Assembly: GCA_029747585.1 (NCBI GenBank)
Contig: JAPEVF010001301.1
Location: 1-11,315, forward strand
Length of the DNA: 11,315 nucleotides
Direction: 5' to 3'
Source: Pleurotus djamor
Lineage: Eukaryota; Basidiomycota; Agaricomycetes; Agaricales; Pleurotaceae
Shown: piece after piece, positions 1-8,544 of the stretch
How positions within the stretch are numbered: the first letter of the stretch is position 1
How the letters are laid out: each line of letters opens with the position of its first letter
Notes under the pieces: generated by a model
What the model saw: the letters and a program-made list of their open reading frames with translations, nothing else
Told to the model about the DNA's origin: nothing
The model's database searches: none
Program-made: the position numbers and the translations under genes

Positions 1-348
1 GAGAATATATCTATACCTAGCATGCCGTTCAGTCACTCGAGGTGGACGGGCGTATTGGAATGGAACTGAGGTATCCTGGCGGGGTCACTTGTGGTCCTGG
101 GACCACCGAACTTGGCTGCGAAACTCGCTCGAAATCAGTGAGAATTGAGCATTTGGGATAACATGGCTCGCATCCCCGCCACGGAGAAGGCTAGGTGCTT
201 CCTCCGGCGCGTCAGAAGGTCAAAATCTGATGCTATCAAGAAGGTGATGATCAGAATACTTGTACTTGAGTTTCGGTTTTGGGATCATGATGCTATGATG
301 TGGCCCGGTGATGTGGAAGGTCAAAGCAGCTCGGAGGGGCCATGGGTT

Positions 349-380
349 CGTATGGGTTTACGGGCGTATGGGCGTATGGG
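349..380 (+). repeat. Short tandem repeat, four 8-bp units
   Basis: Three exact copies of CGTATGGG lie at 349-356, 365-372 and 373-380. The intervening unit at 357-364 (TTTACGGG) is a diverged copy in the same 8-bp register. This is a small minisatellite-like tract; no function is evident. Confidence 0.7.
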
Positions 381-474
381 TTATATCCTTTCCGTGCATT
401 CAGCTAGCATCATCATTGGAATGATATTAAAACAGGTCCCGTACTGTGTCGCTGCGTTGACAATACTGAAAACC

Positions 475-494
475 TCCAAGTCCGAGGACTTGGA
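475..494. repeat. Perfect 20-bp palindrome (9-bp arms, 2-bp centre)
   Basis: TCCAAGTCC at 475-483 is followed by GA and then its exact reverse complement GGACTTGGA at 486-494. The centre is too short for a stable RNA hairpin loop. A dyad-symmetric protein site or a chance palindrome are the likelier readings. Confidence 0.6.
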
Positions 495-3001
495 TATTAG
501 CTCTTGACGACCATATGCTGCTTCTTGTCGCCATGATCTTGTCAGGGATTGACATGATACACCGTATGTTTTTCGGAGATATCGTACCGGAATAGGACTG
601 ATAGCACGCTGGAGATTGAGGTTACTCCGCGTTGGAGGTTGCATGATCGTCGGACGTTGAGGGCTTGGGCTTGAGCCTAAGGGTAATAGCTAGACTCATT
701 TGAGTTTGCAAAACGCCTCCTCGATGCTTCATGGAGGTAACCCTTCATTATACACCGCCGATCGCNGGGGGGTAACGGATACTAACGCGACGCATCGAAG
801 GTTCATTGGTTGGTACACAGTAGGACCCTAGTGGTCGTTGAATACGACGCTAAATCCGTCCGTCGAAACCGAAAGGAGTAATTGTGCTTTGAACGGTATC
901 CAAGAAGTATCTTGAGAGGGAGACGCATGTATCACTTCTCGAAGTTTCAGGTTGCCCCGATGGACTCTTTCTATGATGATGATAATACAAGCGATTGAGT
1001 CCAAGTGAACGAGGGAAAGGGGTTCAGTGGATTGACCAGGAGCACCGAGCCACATCGGTATCGTGTTCCGAGTATTCTGGTCCGGATGTTTCATGGTGAG
1101 AGGGAAGGCCGTGATGTGCTAAAACGGTGGCATCAGAGAGGTGAATTCTACCCGATTTTGATATAGATAGGAGGAGGGTCTGGGAAAGGAAGTGCGGTCG
1201 ACCTCAAGGACGGGAGACGTTGACTTGAGTTGACATCTGGCTTCAGGGACCGCTTGTGAGCTCACACACACAGTAAAAAGAGGTGAAAAGGAGGAGGCAA
1301 AACTGTGCCAAGAACACCTTAGAATGAGTGGGTTGCCCGCTGGACAGTGGAGGTGCATAACGCCATCAATGTGTAATCGACTCCGAGTGCCCATCGACGA
1401 GACAATCAAAGTACATCCACTCGATGATTTTGTGATATGCGATGTGTGTGTGTGATTTGATATCGACAGCGGTGAGAGGAAGCCAAAACATAACTTGAAA
1501 GGGGCAGGCGAAGCTGTTTGGTTCTCTTCTTCTGATGTATCAACGGGAGAACATCAAAGCACGGATCAAAAGTACTGTGCTGGTTTTCGCTGGAATGCCA
1601 AATCGAGCGGCGAGTTTGGTGGTGGCAGAGTCAAGGGCACAGTGAAACAGGCAGGGGTAAGGGCAAGGGGCAGAACGTGGTTTAGGGGACGAGATCTTGA
1701 GAGGCAAACATTGAGCGTTGAGCGCAAGTGACAACGAGCGCTGTTCCCAGCCGGTGACGGGTTCACGCGGCCGTTGGGGCCTCATGAGAACGCCGTTCAA
1801 GACTGAAGTCGACGTGGATGGCCATAATTAATCCTACGACGGTGAGACAGGAACGACGGACGATTTTGGCGGCAGTCGCATGAATTGGTCATGAAAAATA
1901 GGAGGAACATGCTAGAATGTCGCACAGACTGAGCGAATAGATTATCCAGGCTCTGGGAACGGGAACCGAGACCGTCCTTCCACGCCTAAAATACACACTT
2001 CATGGAGCGGGAACGTTTGACAGCCGGGTATCACTTGGCTCTCTAAGGTCGAAGCCCTGTTTGCATGTATTAGCATAGGTACTGCTGACGTCGAACACTG
2101 GCGATCACCTGTATGGCCAGCTTGAATGTAAAGGATAAATTGATTGACCCTTTGTCTTTGTCGAGGAGAGCCTCGCATTTTCCTGTGAAAGTCTGCGGTG
2201 GCCAACTACGCCACTTTCGTCCAATCTGAACGAGGAACACCCGATGTTCAAGTGGAGTCCGTATTGAAACTCGGCGCAGGGAGGCAGGACGTCTAGCGCA
2301 CATTCGGGTTACAGAAAATAGCTAGGATTAGAGGGCAACCCCCGGAGTTTTATGCAGTGACAAAGGTGATCAACAAAGAACATGGCTGTGGCTGGGAAGA
2401 CGTCGATCGAGCAGAGATTCAACGAGGTGCGTTGTGAGAGGCAGACCACTTGCGCCTTGAGTGAAGCGCATACTAAGCCGAGATGACCAGAGGAGACTGA
2501 CGGGAAGGATTGCAAGCCTCGAATGCGAGTTGAGAAGGTCGTAACGGACCCTGTCATTCAGCTGAACACGCTGAGACTCTGTAGTCCTCTTGGGATTATT
2601 GCATATCCGAGTCCGATGTGCATTCCTCTGATTGAGCCTCGGGCCGTTTTCTGGTCGGCGCGTCATCTTCTGAGAGCTCTTGGACATAAATGAGGGATTG
2701 ATAGGCGGTAAGCGTCCCGTCCGAGGTCGGCAAGCGGTCGAACGGGTACCCAATCTTCACAAAGTCCGTCGCACTGGCCAAGCACTAGCTATCTTCATCT
2801 CGTCAGAGTGGCTCGACGAGGGTAGTTGACACGAGTCTCTACGAGAACATTATTGTCCTGTACACAGAAGTGTCGAGCACAGAATGCACCTTCCGTAGGT
2901 GATTGAGGAGGTAAACGTCAAGCTTACTACGTCAAAGACTGGCAGGCCACAGACGCGTCCAAAAGTTTCCCACGCGACAAGGTTGACTTCACCCATCCAA
3001 T

Positions 3002-3063
3002 GTAAGCACCCACCCCCTTCAACAATGTTACTATCCGCTCGCTAATTTTTGTACTTGACATAG
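3002..3063 (+). other. Probable 5'UTR intron of the CHORD-like gene
   Basis: A GTAAGC donor at 3002, a GCTAAT branch-like site near 3041-3046 and a CATAG acceptor ending at 3063 delimit a 62-nt intron, the size class used across this window. The acceptor lies six bases before the ATG at 3070. The frame that would join the upstream exon to this ATG has a stop (TGA at 2984-2986), so the intron is best read as lying in the 5' untranslated region. Transcript evidence is absent. Confidence 0.55.
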
Positions 3064-3069
3064 ATAATC

Positions 3070-3684
3070 ATGTCTATTGACGCGGCTGAGGTCATCGATT
3101 TAACTTTGTCTGATTCAGAGGATGACGACGAAGTCAGTGACAGCGCCACTTCGGCTACGGAATCTGAACTAGAAGATGAAGAAGGCGTGATCGACGAAGA
3201 GACGCGTAAACAGCTGCATGTGGCTATCGCCTGTACCCCAGAGGCTCGACTACGCGAAGTCGTCGCGTTACTTGTGGATAGCAGTCCCGATATTGAAAAG
3301 GCGGCCGCAAAACATCTAGTCACTCGGAAGCGGGTACCTTTAAAAGTCATCCCCCGTTACGAGATATGCGATAACTGTGACGAAGAGTTTGATACGTCTG
3401 AACGAAGGGAAGATGACGAATGCTGCTTTCATCCTGGTAAGCCTGTTCTCTTTGACGCCCAGTGTGTCACCTGAATTCGTATGTCCATAGGTGAACTTGA
3501 ATGCAACTATGAGGCATTCGAAGATTGGGATGAGGATTGTCATGGGCCAATGGACACTAAAAGCAACCGACGCGAATTCCCCGAAAATTTCAATTGGAGC
3601 TGCTGCGATAACGATGGGACTGAACCAGGCTGCGTCAAAGGCCGACACACCGCGGACAGTCCAAACAAGCGTCAAAGGCTCTAG
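3070..3684 (+). CDS. Small acidic protein with SUMO-interacting motif and CHORD-like Cys/His domain
   Basis: Two exons, 3070-3436 and 3491-3684, joined across a 54-nt GTAAGC...CATAG intron that splits a Gly codon, give 186 residues. Residues 8-21 read VIDLTLSDSEDDDE: a hydrophobic core followed by Ser and acidic residues, the classic form of a SUMO-interacting motif. An acidic stretch runs to about residue 45, and a predicted helical segment (about 48-83) contains TPEARLREVVALL. The C-terminal half has ordered Cys/His pairs: C100-x2-C103, C118/C119 with FHPG (120-123), C139-H140, W158-x-CC (160-161), then PGC (168-170) and GRH (173-175). The HPG...W-x-CC...GC-x2-G-x-H order is that of zinc-binding CHORD domains. 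The tail ends in basic KRQR, a possible nuclear signal. Zinc binding and a nuclear SUMO-related role are inferred; the partner is unknown. The start is chosen as the first in-frame ATG after the presumed 5'UTR intron. The gene structure is well supported, the function only loosely. Confidence 0.85.
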
Positions 3685-3732
3685 CTACGTCTTATGATGC
3701 ATCACACTGTACCATAATTTTCAACATAATCT

Positions 3733-3968
3733 CAGCTTCAACCGCTGACCATTTACAAAATATTGAAAGGCGAACAAAAGTCTCCACCATTCGAATACCA
3801 GCGTAGACTCACGGCCGCGTTCCTTTTTCATCTTATCCATCTAAGCGATGATAGTATCATCATTGCAACTCCTTCCTGGGCGTCGTCATTCGTGCATTGT
3901 GGCGAGCGAACAATTTGTCTGGACGTTGATCTCTGTAGTCCTCCCTCTCTCTAACCGACTCTTCTAAG
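3733..3968 (+). other. Unresolved 5' part of the Crinkler/RHS-like gene
   Basis: This lies between the stop of the CHORD-like gene (3684) and the open frame of the next gene. One frame is open from 3730 to a stop at 3952-3954 without an ATG at its head; it contains KGEQKSPPF and a short hydrophobic stretch that loosely recall Crinkler N-terminal ubiquitin-like headers. A CTAAC branch site at 3951-3955 and a CTAAG acceptor ending at 3968 suggest an intron end here. I could not find a donor giving an uninterrupted joined frame with a good start. An ATG at 3848 opens another frame that runs to a stop at 3965-3967. Confidence 0.3.
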
Positions 3969-5923
3969 GAACGGTTTACACCACTCTTCTCGGCCGCAAA
4001 AGTATTAAATTGACCGTTCGCGGCAAGGCCTCAGCGAGCTCGGTGATCCGCGGTATCATATCAACAAAAGCGTTTACCCGCGTTTACCTAGTGAATTTGG
4101 AGAAGACGGGAAATTTTCAATGGACGGATTTGGAAAGGACACCCCTCTTGAACCAGACCACAACAATCATGTTGCCTCTTGCTACTGGGTGGTCGGATGT
4201 CCTGGATGCTCCATATGACGAAGTCAAGGAAAGATTCTGGGGCAAGGGAGCCCAAGGAACTCTGCTCGTCGCCGGTCAGAGTGTGGAGCTCCACCCCAAA
4301 TTTCTCCCGTTCAGCCGTGGACGAATCTTCATACGGCAACACCATCTCCACATTCGAGAACATATCCTTCGTATCCAAACGCATGACCCTTCATGTCGCT
4401 TTGTCCTTCTTAACGGCCAACCAGGAAGCGGCAAGTTTTATAGTCTTTTCTACTTGCTTGTCGATCGACTCCTCCTCGGGGAGCCCGTCCTCTTTTCTCC
4501 TTTCTCCGGAATTTTGTACTATTTTTCGGCAGGGGGTGTGCAATGCATTCTCCCACAGACTCTATCAGCCCACGACACCGAGCACATACCACCTTCCTCT
4601 TGGGTTCTCCTAAACCAGGACCCGCCCCAGGTATTGGCTCGCTCCGGCATGCTCATCATAGAAGCAGCCAATCTTACCGCAAATTACCACCAATTGGCGA
4701 CAGAGTTAAATGGCAAAGCAATACACGTGGAAAAATGGACAAGAGATGAACTGGTATCTATGTGAGTTCTGCCTGCCCCCCCCCCAACCAGAGCCATACT
4801 TCATAATCCACCCGAGGCTCGCATCATGTTCTTTGACTTCGTATAATCCTTCGGCCGCTGATGGAATGATTCGCACGTGGGGTACGGCTCCTCGAGATCT
4901 GCGCCATGCCGTCTTGGGCAGCAATGTCAACCACGTACACCTTTGTGGAGCCCTCGCCGGGTTGACGATAGACACCTTCACGCACAAATTAACCACCGTG
5001 CATACCCTCGACAACACATCGGATGATACTTCCTATGATTTATTGTCAATAAACTGCTCACAAGTCAGCCTCCACCAAGTTGTTGTGGACTTGAAATCCA
5101 CCTATATCCAATCAGCCGTCTTGCAGATGCTTGTCCCAGTCCGTCTTGGCGACGCACAGAAACTCCTTGCCTTGTGCCACCAACACCTTGAAGCCCCTTT
5201 ACTTTGGAAGTTGGGTTTTGAACTTTCATACATCTGCACTCTGTGCACCACGAATGGCACTATCAACCTCCCCATCCCATGTGAAGCTTCCTCGCTGGAC
5301 GGCACCATTTGGGTTCTCGGCCCCTCGACTCCTATCCCTCCTACCTCCCCGAGATCGGCCCTGAAGACTGCTAGATTCGACCCAACTCTGGTTTCGCATC
5401 ATGATGCGTCCCTCGACCCTTCCAGGCTATATCTTCCTACACAATGTAATTTTCCATTCTTGGATGGATTCTACCTTCGCTTCGATGATAAGACAGTCAC
5501 TGTCGTCGTACTCCAACTCACAATCTCCGCCATTCACAAAGGCTCTGACAAGGGCTATGCCTTTTTGGAGCGTCTGAAAGCACATCTCCTCGGCCTCGCT
5601 AATACCAGTATTGATGGCCTCTCCGGTCAAAAGACAGTCGAGCTCGAATATCATCTTGTTGTTCCTGCCCCATCTTCGGCAGCCAAACCTACTATCAAGT
5701 GGAAATTCCCGAAGCCTTTGCCTGATACGATTAAGGGGAAGGTATACGTTCAGTTTGTCCCGAATAAACCAGAGGTAAGCCAAGCTTGATTTCCTGGAGT
5801 CTGGCGTGTGTCTATAATGCGACGCGGCAGATACAACTCCTCGACGAGGAAGAGGATGAGACCTGGTTTGGCGTTGAAGAACCCTCGACCGACTCCTTAT
5901 ACTTTTCCGGTTGCCATTGGTGA
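3969..5923 (+). CDS. Crinkler/RHS-like P-loop NTPase with PD-(D/E)xK-like C-terminal domain, 5' end unresolved
   Basis: Exons 3969-4761, 4817-5774 and 5831-5923 join in frame through 55- and 56-nt GT-AG introns (GTGAGT...CCGAG; GTAAGC...GGCAG). The first in-frame ATG is at 4169, giving 547 residues; the frame is open back to 3968 but without ATG, so an upstream exon is likely. Numbering from 4169: the family-typical WSDVLDAP and ERFWGKG (8-27), FSRGRIFIR (48-56), P-loop GQPGSGKF (83-90), WVLLNQD (145-151), WTRDEL near the first intron, TWGTAPRDL after it, and FLDGFYL...VLQLT (Asp414, Gln431, Thr433) resembling the core of restriction-endonuclease-like folds. Fungal relatives are Crinkler/RHS-type proteins, thought to be nuclear and linked to conflict or effector roles; that is family knowledge, not shown here. 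Oddities: the Walker A Ser/Thr is Phe90 and the usual Walker B Asp position carries Asn149, so ATP hydrolysis may be lost. A degenerate copy or an early pseudogene cannot be excluded, although the frame is intact. Confidence 0.72.
4762..4816 (+). other. Intron with a C10 homopolymer in the Crinkler/RHS-like gene
   Basis: The donor is GTGAGT and the acceptor CCGAG; length is 55 nt. The acceptor at 4816 keeps the frame, whereas the more pyrimidine-rich CCAG ending at 4791 would not. The intron contains ten consecutive C at 4776-4785. The splice restores the reading frame from DELVSM to LASCSLTSYN. Confidence 0.75.
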
Positions 5924-6076
5924 GGCCTCGTATGTGGGGGAATCAGCTCGCGGAGTCTATTTCAACCGCTCCAATGTTTATACCAAGTCAAAGGTCAAAG
6001 GTTTCGCTATGTGCGGTGCTGCTAATGTGGGCAACAGTTAATTGAAGCAACAATAATAGCATAGCAAAGCTACTCG

Positions 6077-6082
6077 AATAAA
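6077..6082 (+). terminator. AATAAA polyadenylation signal
   Basis: AATAAA lies 154 nt after the stop of the plus-strand Crinkler/RHS-like gene and 17 nt before the 3' end of the convergent esterase coding region. Used as a polyA signal, it would let the plus-strand transcript run into the esterase 3' end. Fungal polyA signals are loose, so this is suggestive only. Confidence 0.4.
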
Positions 6083-6098
6083 CCAACATATTCACTGC

Positions 6099-8413
6099 TT
6101 ATTGCGCAGTAAGCTCGGAGATGCTCTCCCAGAATCTATAAGGCTCGACTCAATACAACGCGAACATGACCGGGCAATGGACTAGATACTTACGCGCACC
6201 GCTGAAGCAAAGCATCGTCCGTCGTGATGGCATGAATATCAGGCTGTGCACTTGTCGTACGGTTGAAAACCATTTCCGTATTCCCTAGTATAAAGCGTGA
6301 CCACATCGGAGTGATATTGGTCGTGGAAAACTTGTTATTGGGATCGAGAGACCTGGCAAATCCTAAGAAGGCTTGGGAGAAGGAGGTAATAAAGGCGGGG
6401 TTATTGAAGCTGACGGTGCCAGAGCTGTTGCCCTCATTTGTCAACAAATGTCGGGGGAAAGCATTAGAAAAGCAAGGTTTACCTTGGGAAATAAAATGCG
6501 ACATCTTGTCCATGCAGGCCTTGCGGAACGGCAAATTCACCCTGATGGACCGTATTAAAAAGTAAAGGGGACGGGATATCGGTGCTGTACCTTGAATGAT
6601 CTGCCGGGGAATGCGCGTAGCATGGCGTATGAAGGGCAGAGGAAGATAGCTGGGTCCGTGAGGATCAGACACGAGAATTGACAAACGAGAAGGATGCTTA
6701 CCCTCAGACATGATCGCATTGGCCTGGTCGATTGGCGAGCCGACGTCAGCGTAAAGCCTAGTTATGGTATAGGCCTGGTCCATGCCAACGCCAGGGAACA
6801 ATCTACTCGCGTAGTCAGCTGCCATAACGGTGGGAGCTGTGCTTTGATCCACGAAGACGTTGCCTTCATGTGAGTTGGTGACAGCAAGGAGTGCACGCTA
6901 AATGAGAGCGATCATTGGGTATCTCAATGAAAACTCTTGAGAAAAACTACTCACCCCGTTGACTTGTCGTTTTCGAAGAGCCTCGGTAGGACGCTGCGTG
7001 ATAAATTCGCCATCGACAACTGGAACAAGGACGAAAGTCCCAAAGAATCCAGCCCGGTTGATGTTCGCGTTGACTGTCTGTAGGGCCGATGCATCCGTTT
7101 GTCTCAAACATGCGAGAGTATTCGACGTTCCGGTGCAACTTGATTGATGGCATGAGTTACGAAATCCCAAGTATAATCCGAGAAATTTACCCGGTTTGTG
7201 AGACCACTTCGCTGAAAAGAAACTACAATGGTAGATGTTAGACACGAAAAAAGATGGAAGGTGTTGGAATAGGGAAATCACACCTCGGGGATGGTGTCAT
7301 TGAATAGATATTGAGAAGGGAGAAACGTTGAGCTGGTCATGGCTGCCCTGAACAGCGGTGGATTTGTTCTTCCATTCCGAGCAACGACATGTTGCAGAAC
7401 GGAGCCTGCGCCTGTAAAAACAACATGAGGCATGAAATAGAAGAGTGGATGGGAAAGACGAGAACCAGCTGACTCTCCCCAGATAGTAACGCGATTGGGG
7501 TCACCACCAAATTTGCTGATCTGAGCAGGAGAGGTATGAGAGACATGTAGGCGAAGTTAAGAGCACCAAGGCCATCTTACGTGTTTTTGTACCCATTTGA
7601 GGGCAAAATCTTGATCAACTAGGGGAAGAAAGAGGCCTCAGGTCAAGGGAGATCAGCACGGCGACATGAGGACACACGTAGGCCCGCGTTCAGTTTGCCG
7701 TCAGCTTTCACTTCTGAACCAGGAAGGAAGCCTTCGAGAAATCCAAAATCAGACACGTCCACACAGTGAGCTCATGTAGCGTACCGAGCACTCCGAGACG
7801 GTATTGGATGACAACAGCTACTACGCCATTACCAGCTTCACGGATTAAATTACCGCCGTCAAAGGATGCTGCGCTTCCCGCAATATATCTTGAGAGTGGA
7901 TTAGCCAGAACCAAAGCTGCGAGTCGAAGCCTACATACCCACCACCGTGGATCCAGAAAACCACTGGGAGCTTAGTAGTGGGAACTTGGTTCCCAGGGAA
8001 AAACACGCTATATTAAGAGACTGAGAGTTAGTGGCTTCGACTTGGTGGAGTGAAATGAAATTATACTTGAGAAACAAGCAGTCCTCGGGATCAGCAGTAG
8101 CTTGACGCGCCGCTAAGCCTGGTTGTGGTAGAGGGTTCGTAGGAGAGAGGCCATTTCCAGCCTGAAAGCAACTGCGAGGTTGGGTGACCGCTTGCTGAAT
8201 TCCAGAGAGTACGGGAGGGCTGGTCGGGGCACGCCACCTCAAGTTTCCCGAGGGCGAAGCAGCATAGCGAATACCGAGGTAACTGGATATGTTTGTGGTG
8301 GTATTTGTGATTCCTTGGTATTTTGCACTACCGACATCAATGACTGGCGCAGGTGTCTGAGCTGCAGCAAAGACACATATGCAGATTACAAAAAGTGAGG
8401 CTAGGAGCTTCAT
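6099..8413 (-). CDS. Secreted type-B carboxylesterase (COesterase family)
   Basis: Fourteen exons on the minus strand: 8413-8067, 8007-7939, 7888-7785, 7731-7678, 7618-7581, 7520-7466, 7411-7284, 7222-7191, 7138-6955, 6897-6702, 6649-6591, 6541-6483, 6424-6194, 6135-6099. The 13 GT-AG introns are 49-61 nt and the total of 1593 nt is an exact 531 codons (530 residues plus TAA), a normal family length. A signal peptide (MKLLASLFVICICVFAAA, likely cut before Gln19) predicts secretion. Family marks: EDCLFLNV (110-117), oxyanion-hole HGGG (136-139), nucleophile elbow GESAG with Ser221, catalytic Glu348 in TNSHEG, and His432 in GLHG. Sequons at Asn37 and Asn41 suit a glycoprotein. It should hydrolyse carboxylic esters or lipids outside the cell; the substrate is not readable. 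The frame stays open upstream to ATGs at 8482, 8521 and 8539, but the start at 8413 puts the signal peptide at the N-terminus. It is intact and appears functional. Confidence 0.93.
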
Positions 8414-8535
8414 GGAGACGAAGGGATTTCGAGGATAAGATTTGATAGTTCGAGCGACTTTATGCCCCGAGAGCGTTCCCATGATGGGGTGGTCGCGAGT
8501 CGATGGATCACAAGATGGCATTCTTGTGGGATACA

Positions 8536-8544
8536 GCATATAAA
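8536..8544 (-). promoter_or_regulatory. Possible TATA element of the esterase
   Basis: On the minus strand the sequence reads TTTATATGC, about 125 bp upstream of the chosen ATG at 8413. It overlaps the most upstream in-frame ATG (8539). If it is the TATA element, transcription starts downstream of that ATG, which supports a later translation start. It was placed by eye only. Confidence 0.3.

Larger units (their letters stand above)
1..3001. other. Region without a supportable gene
   Basis: I found no coding region here that I can support. Open frames on both strands are short (up to about 127 codons), overlap one another, lack family motifs, and do not join through consensus short introns into anything recognisable. 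The stretch holds a short 8-bp tandem repeat (349-380), a 20-bp palindrome (475-494), a 12-bp palindrome (1255-1266) followed by a short CA tract, a TG tract near 1442-1453, and an N at 766. The last few hundred bases before 3001 should contain the promoter and first untranslated exon of the gene starting at 3070, but I cannot place its transcription start. Decayed mobile-element sequence is possible but not shown. Confidence 0.5.

Noticed and set aside
1255..1266. 12-bp palindrome TGTGAGCTCACA next to a CA tract
   Set aside because: Short and partly built from the simple CA repeat, so likely chance.
1119..1409. 96-codon minus-strand frame with a short Cys-rich hydrophobic segment
   Set aside because: The hydrophobic part is too short and interrupted for a membrane or signal segment, and there is no neighbouring exon or family resemblance.
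2370..2753. 127-codon open frame on the minus strand, overlapping another at 2596-2781
   Set aside because: No family motif or signal peptide, a basic and compositionally odd translation, and no consensus introns extending it; two overlapping frames of similar length suggest chance.
4179..4613. Long open frames in other registers over the Crinkler/RHS-like exon
   Set aside because: They are shadows of the real frame, which carries the P-loop and family motifs and splices correctly.
5920..5946. Possible further donor GTGAGG at the end of the Crinkler/RHS-like gene
   Set aside because: The next acceptors would make an intron too short for this genome, and the TGA at 5921-5923 gives a simple in-frame end.
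6263..6565. 100-codon plus-strand frame inside the esterase locus
   Set aside because: It lies antisense to the C-terminal esterase exons and introns, which carry the catalytic His and join in frame.
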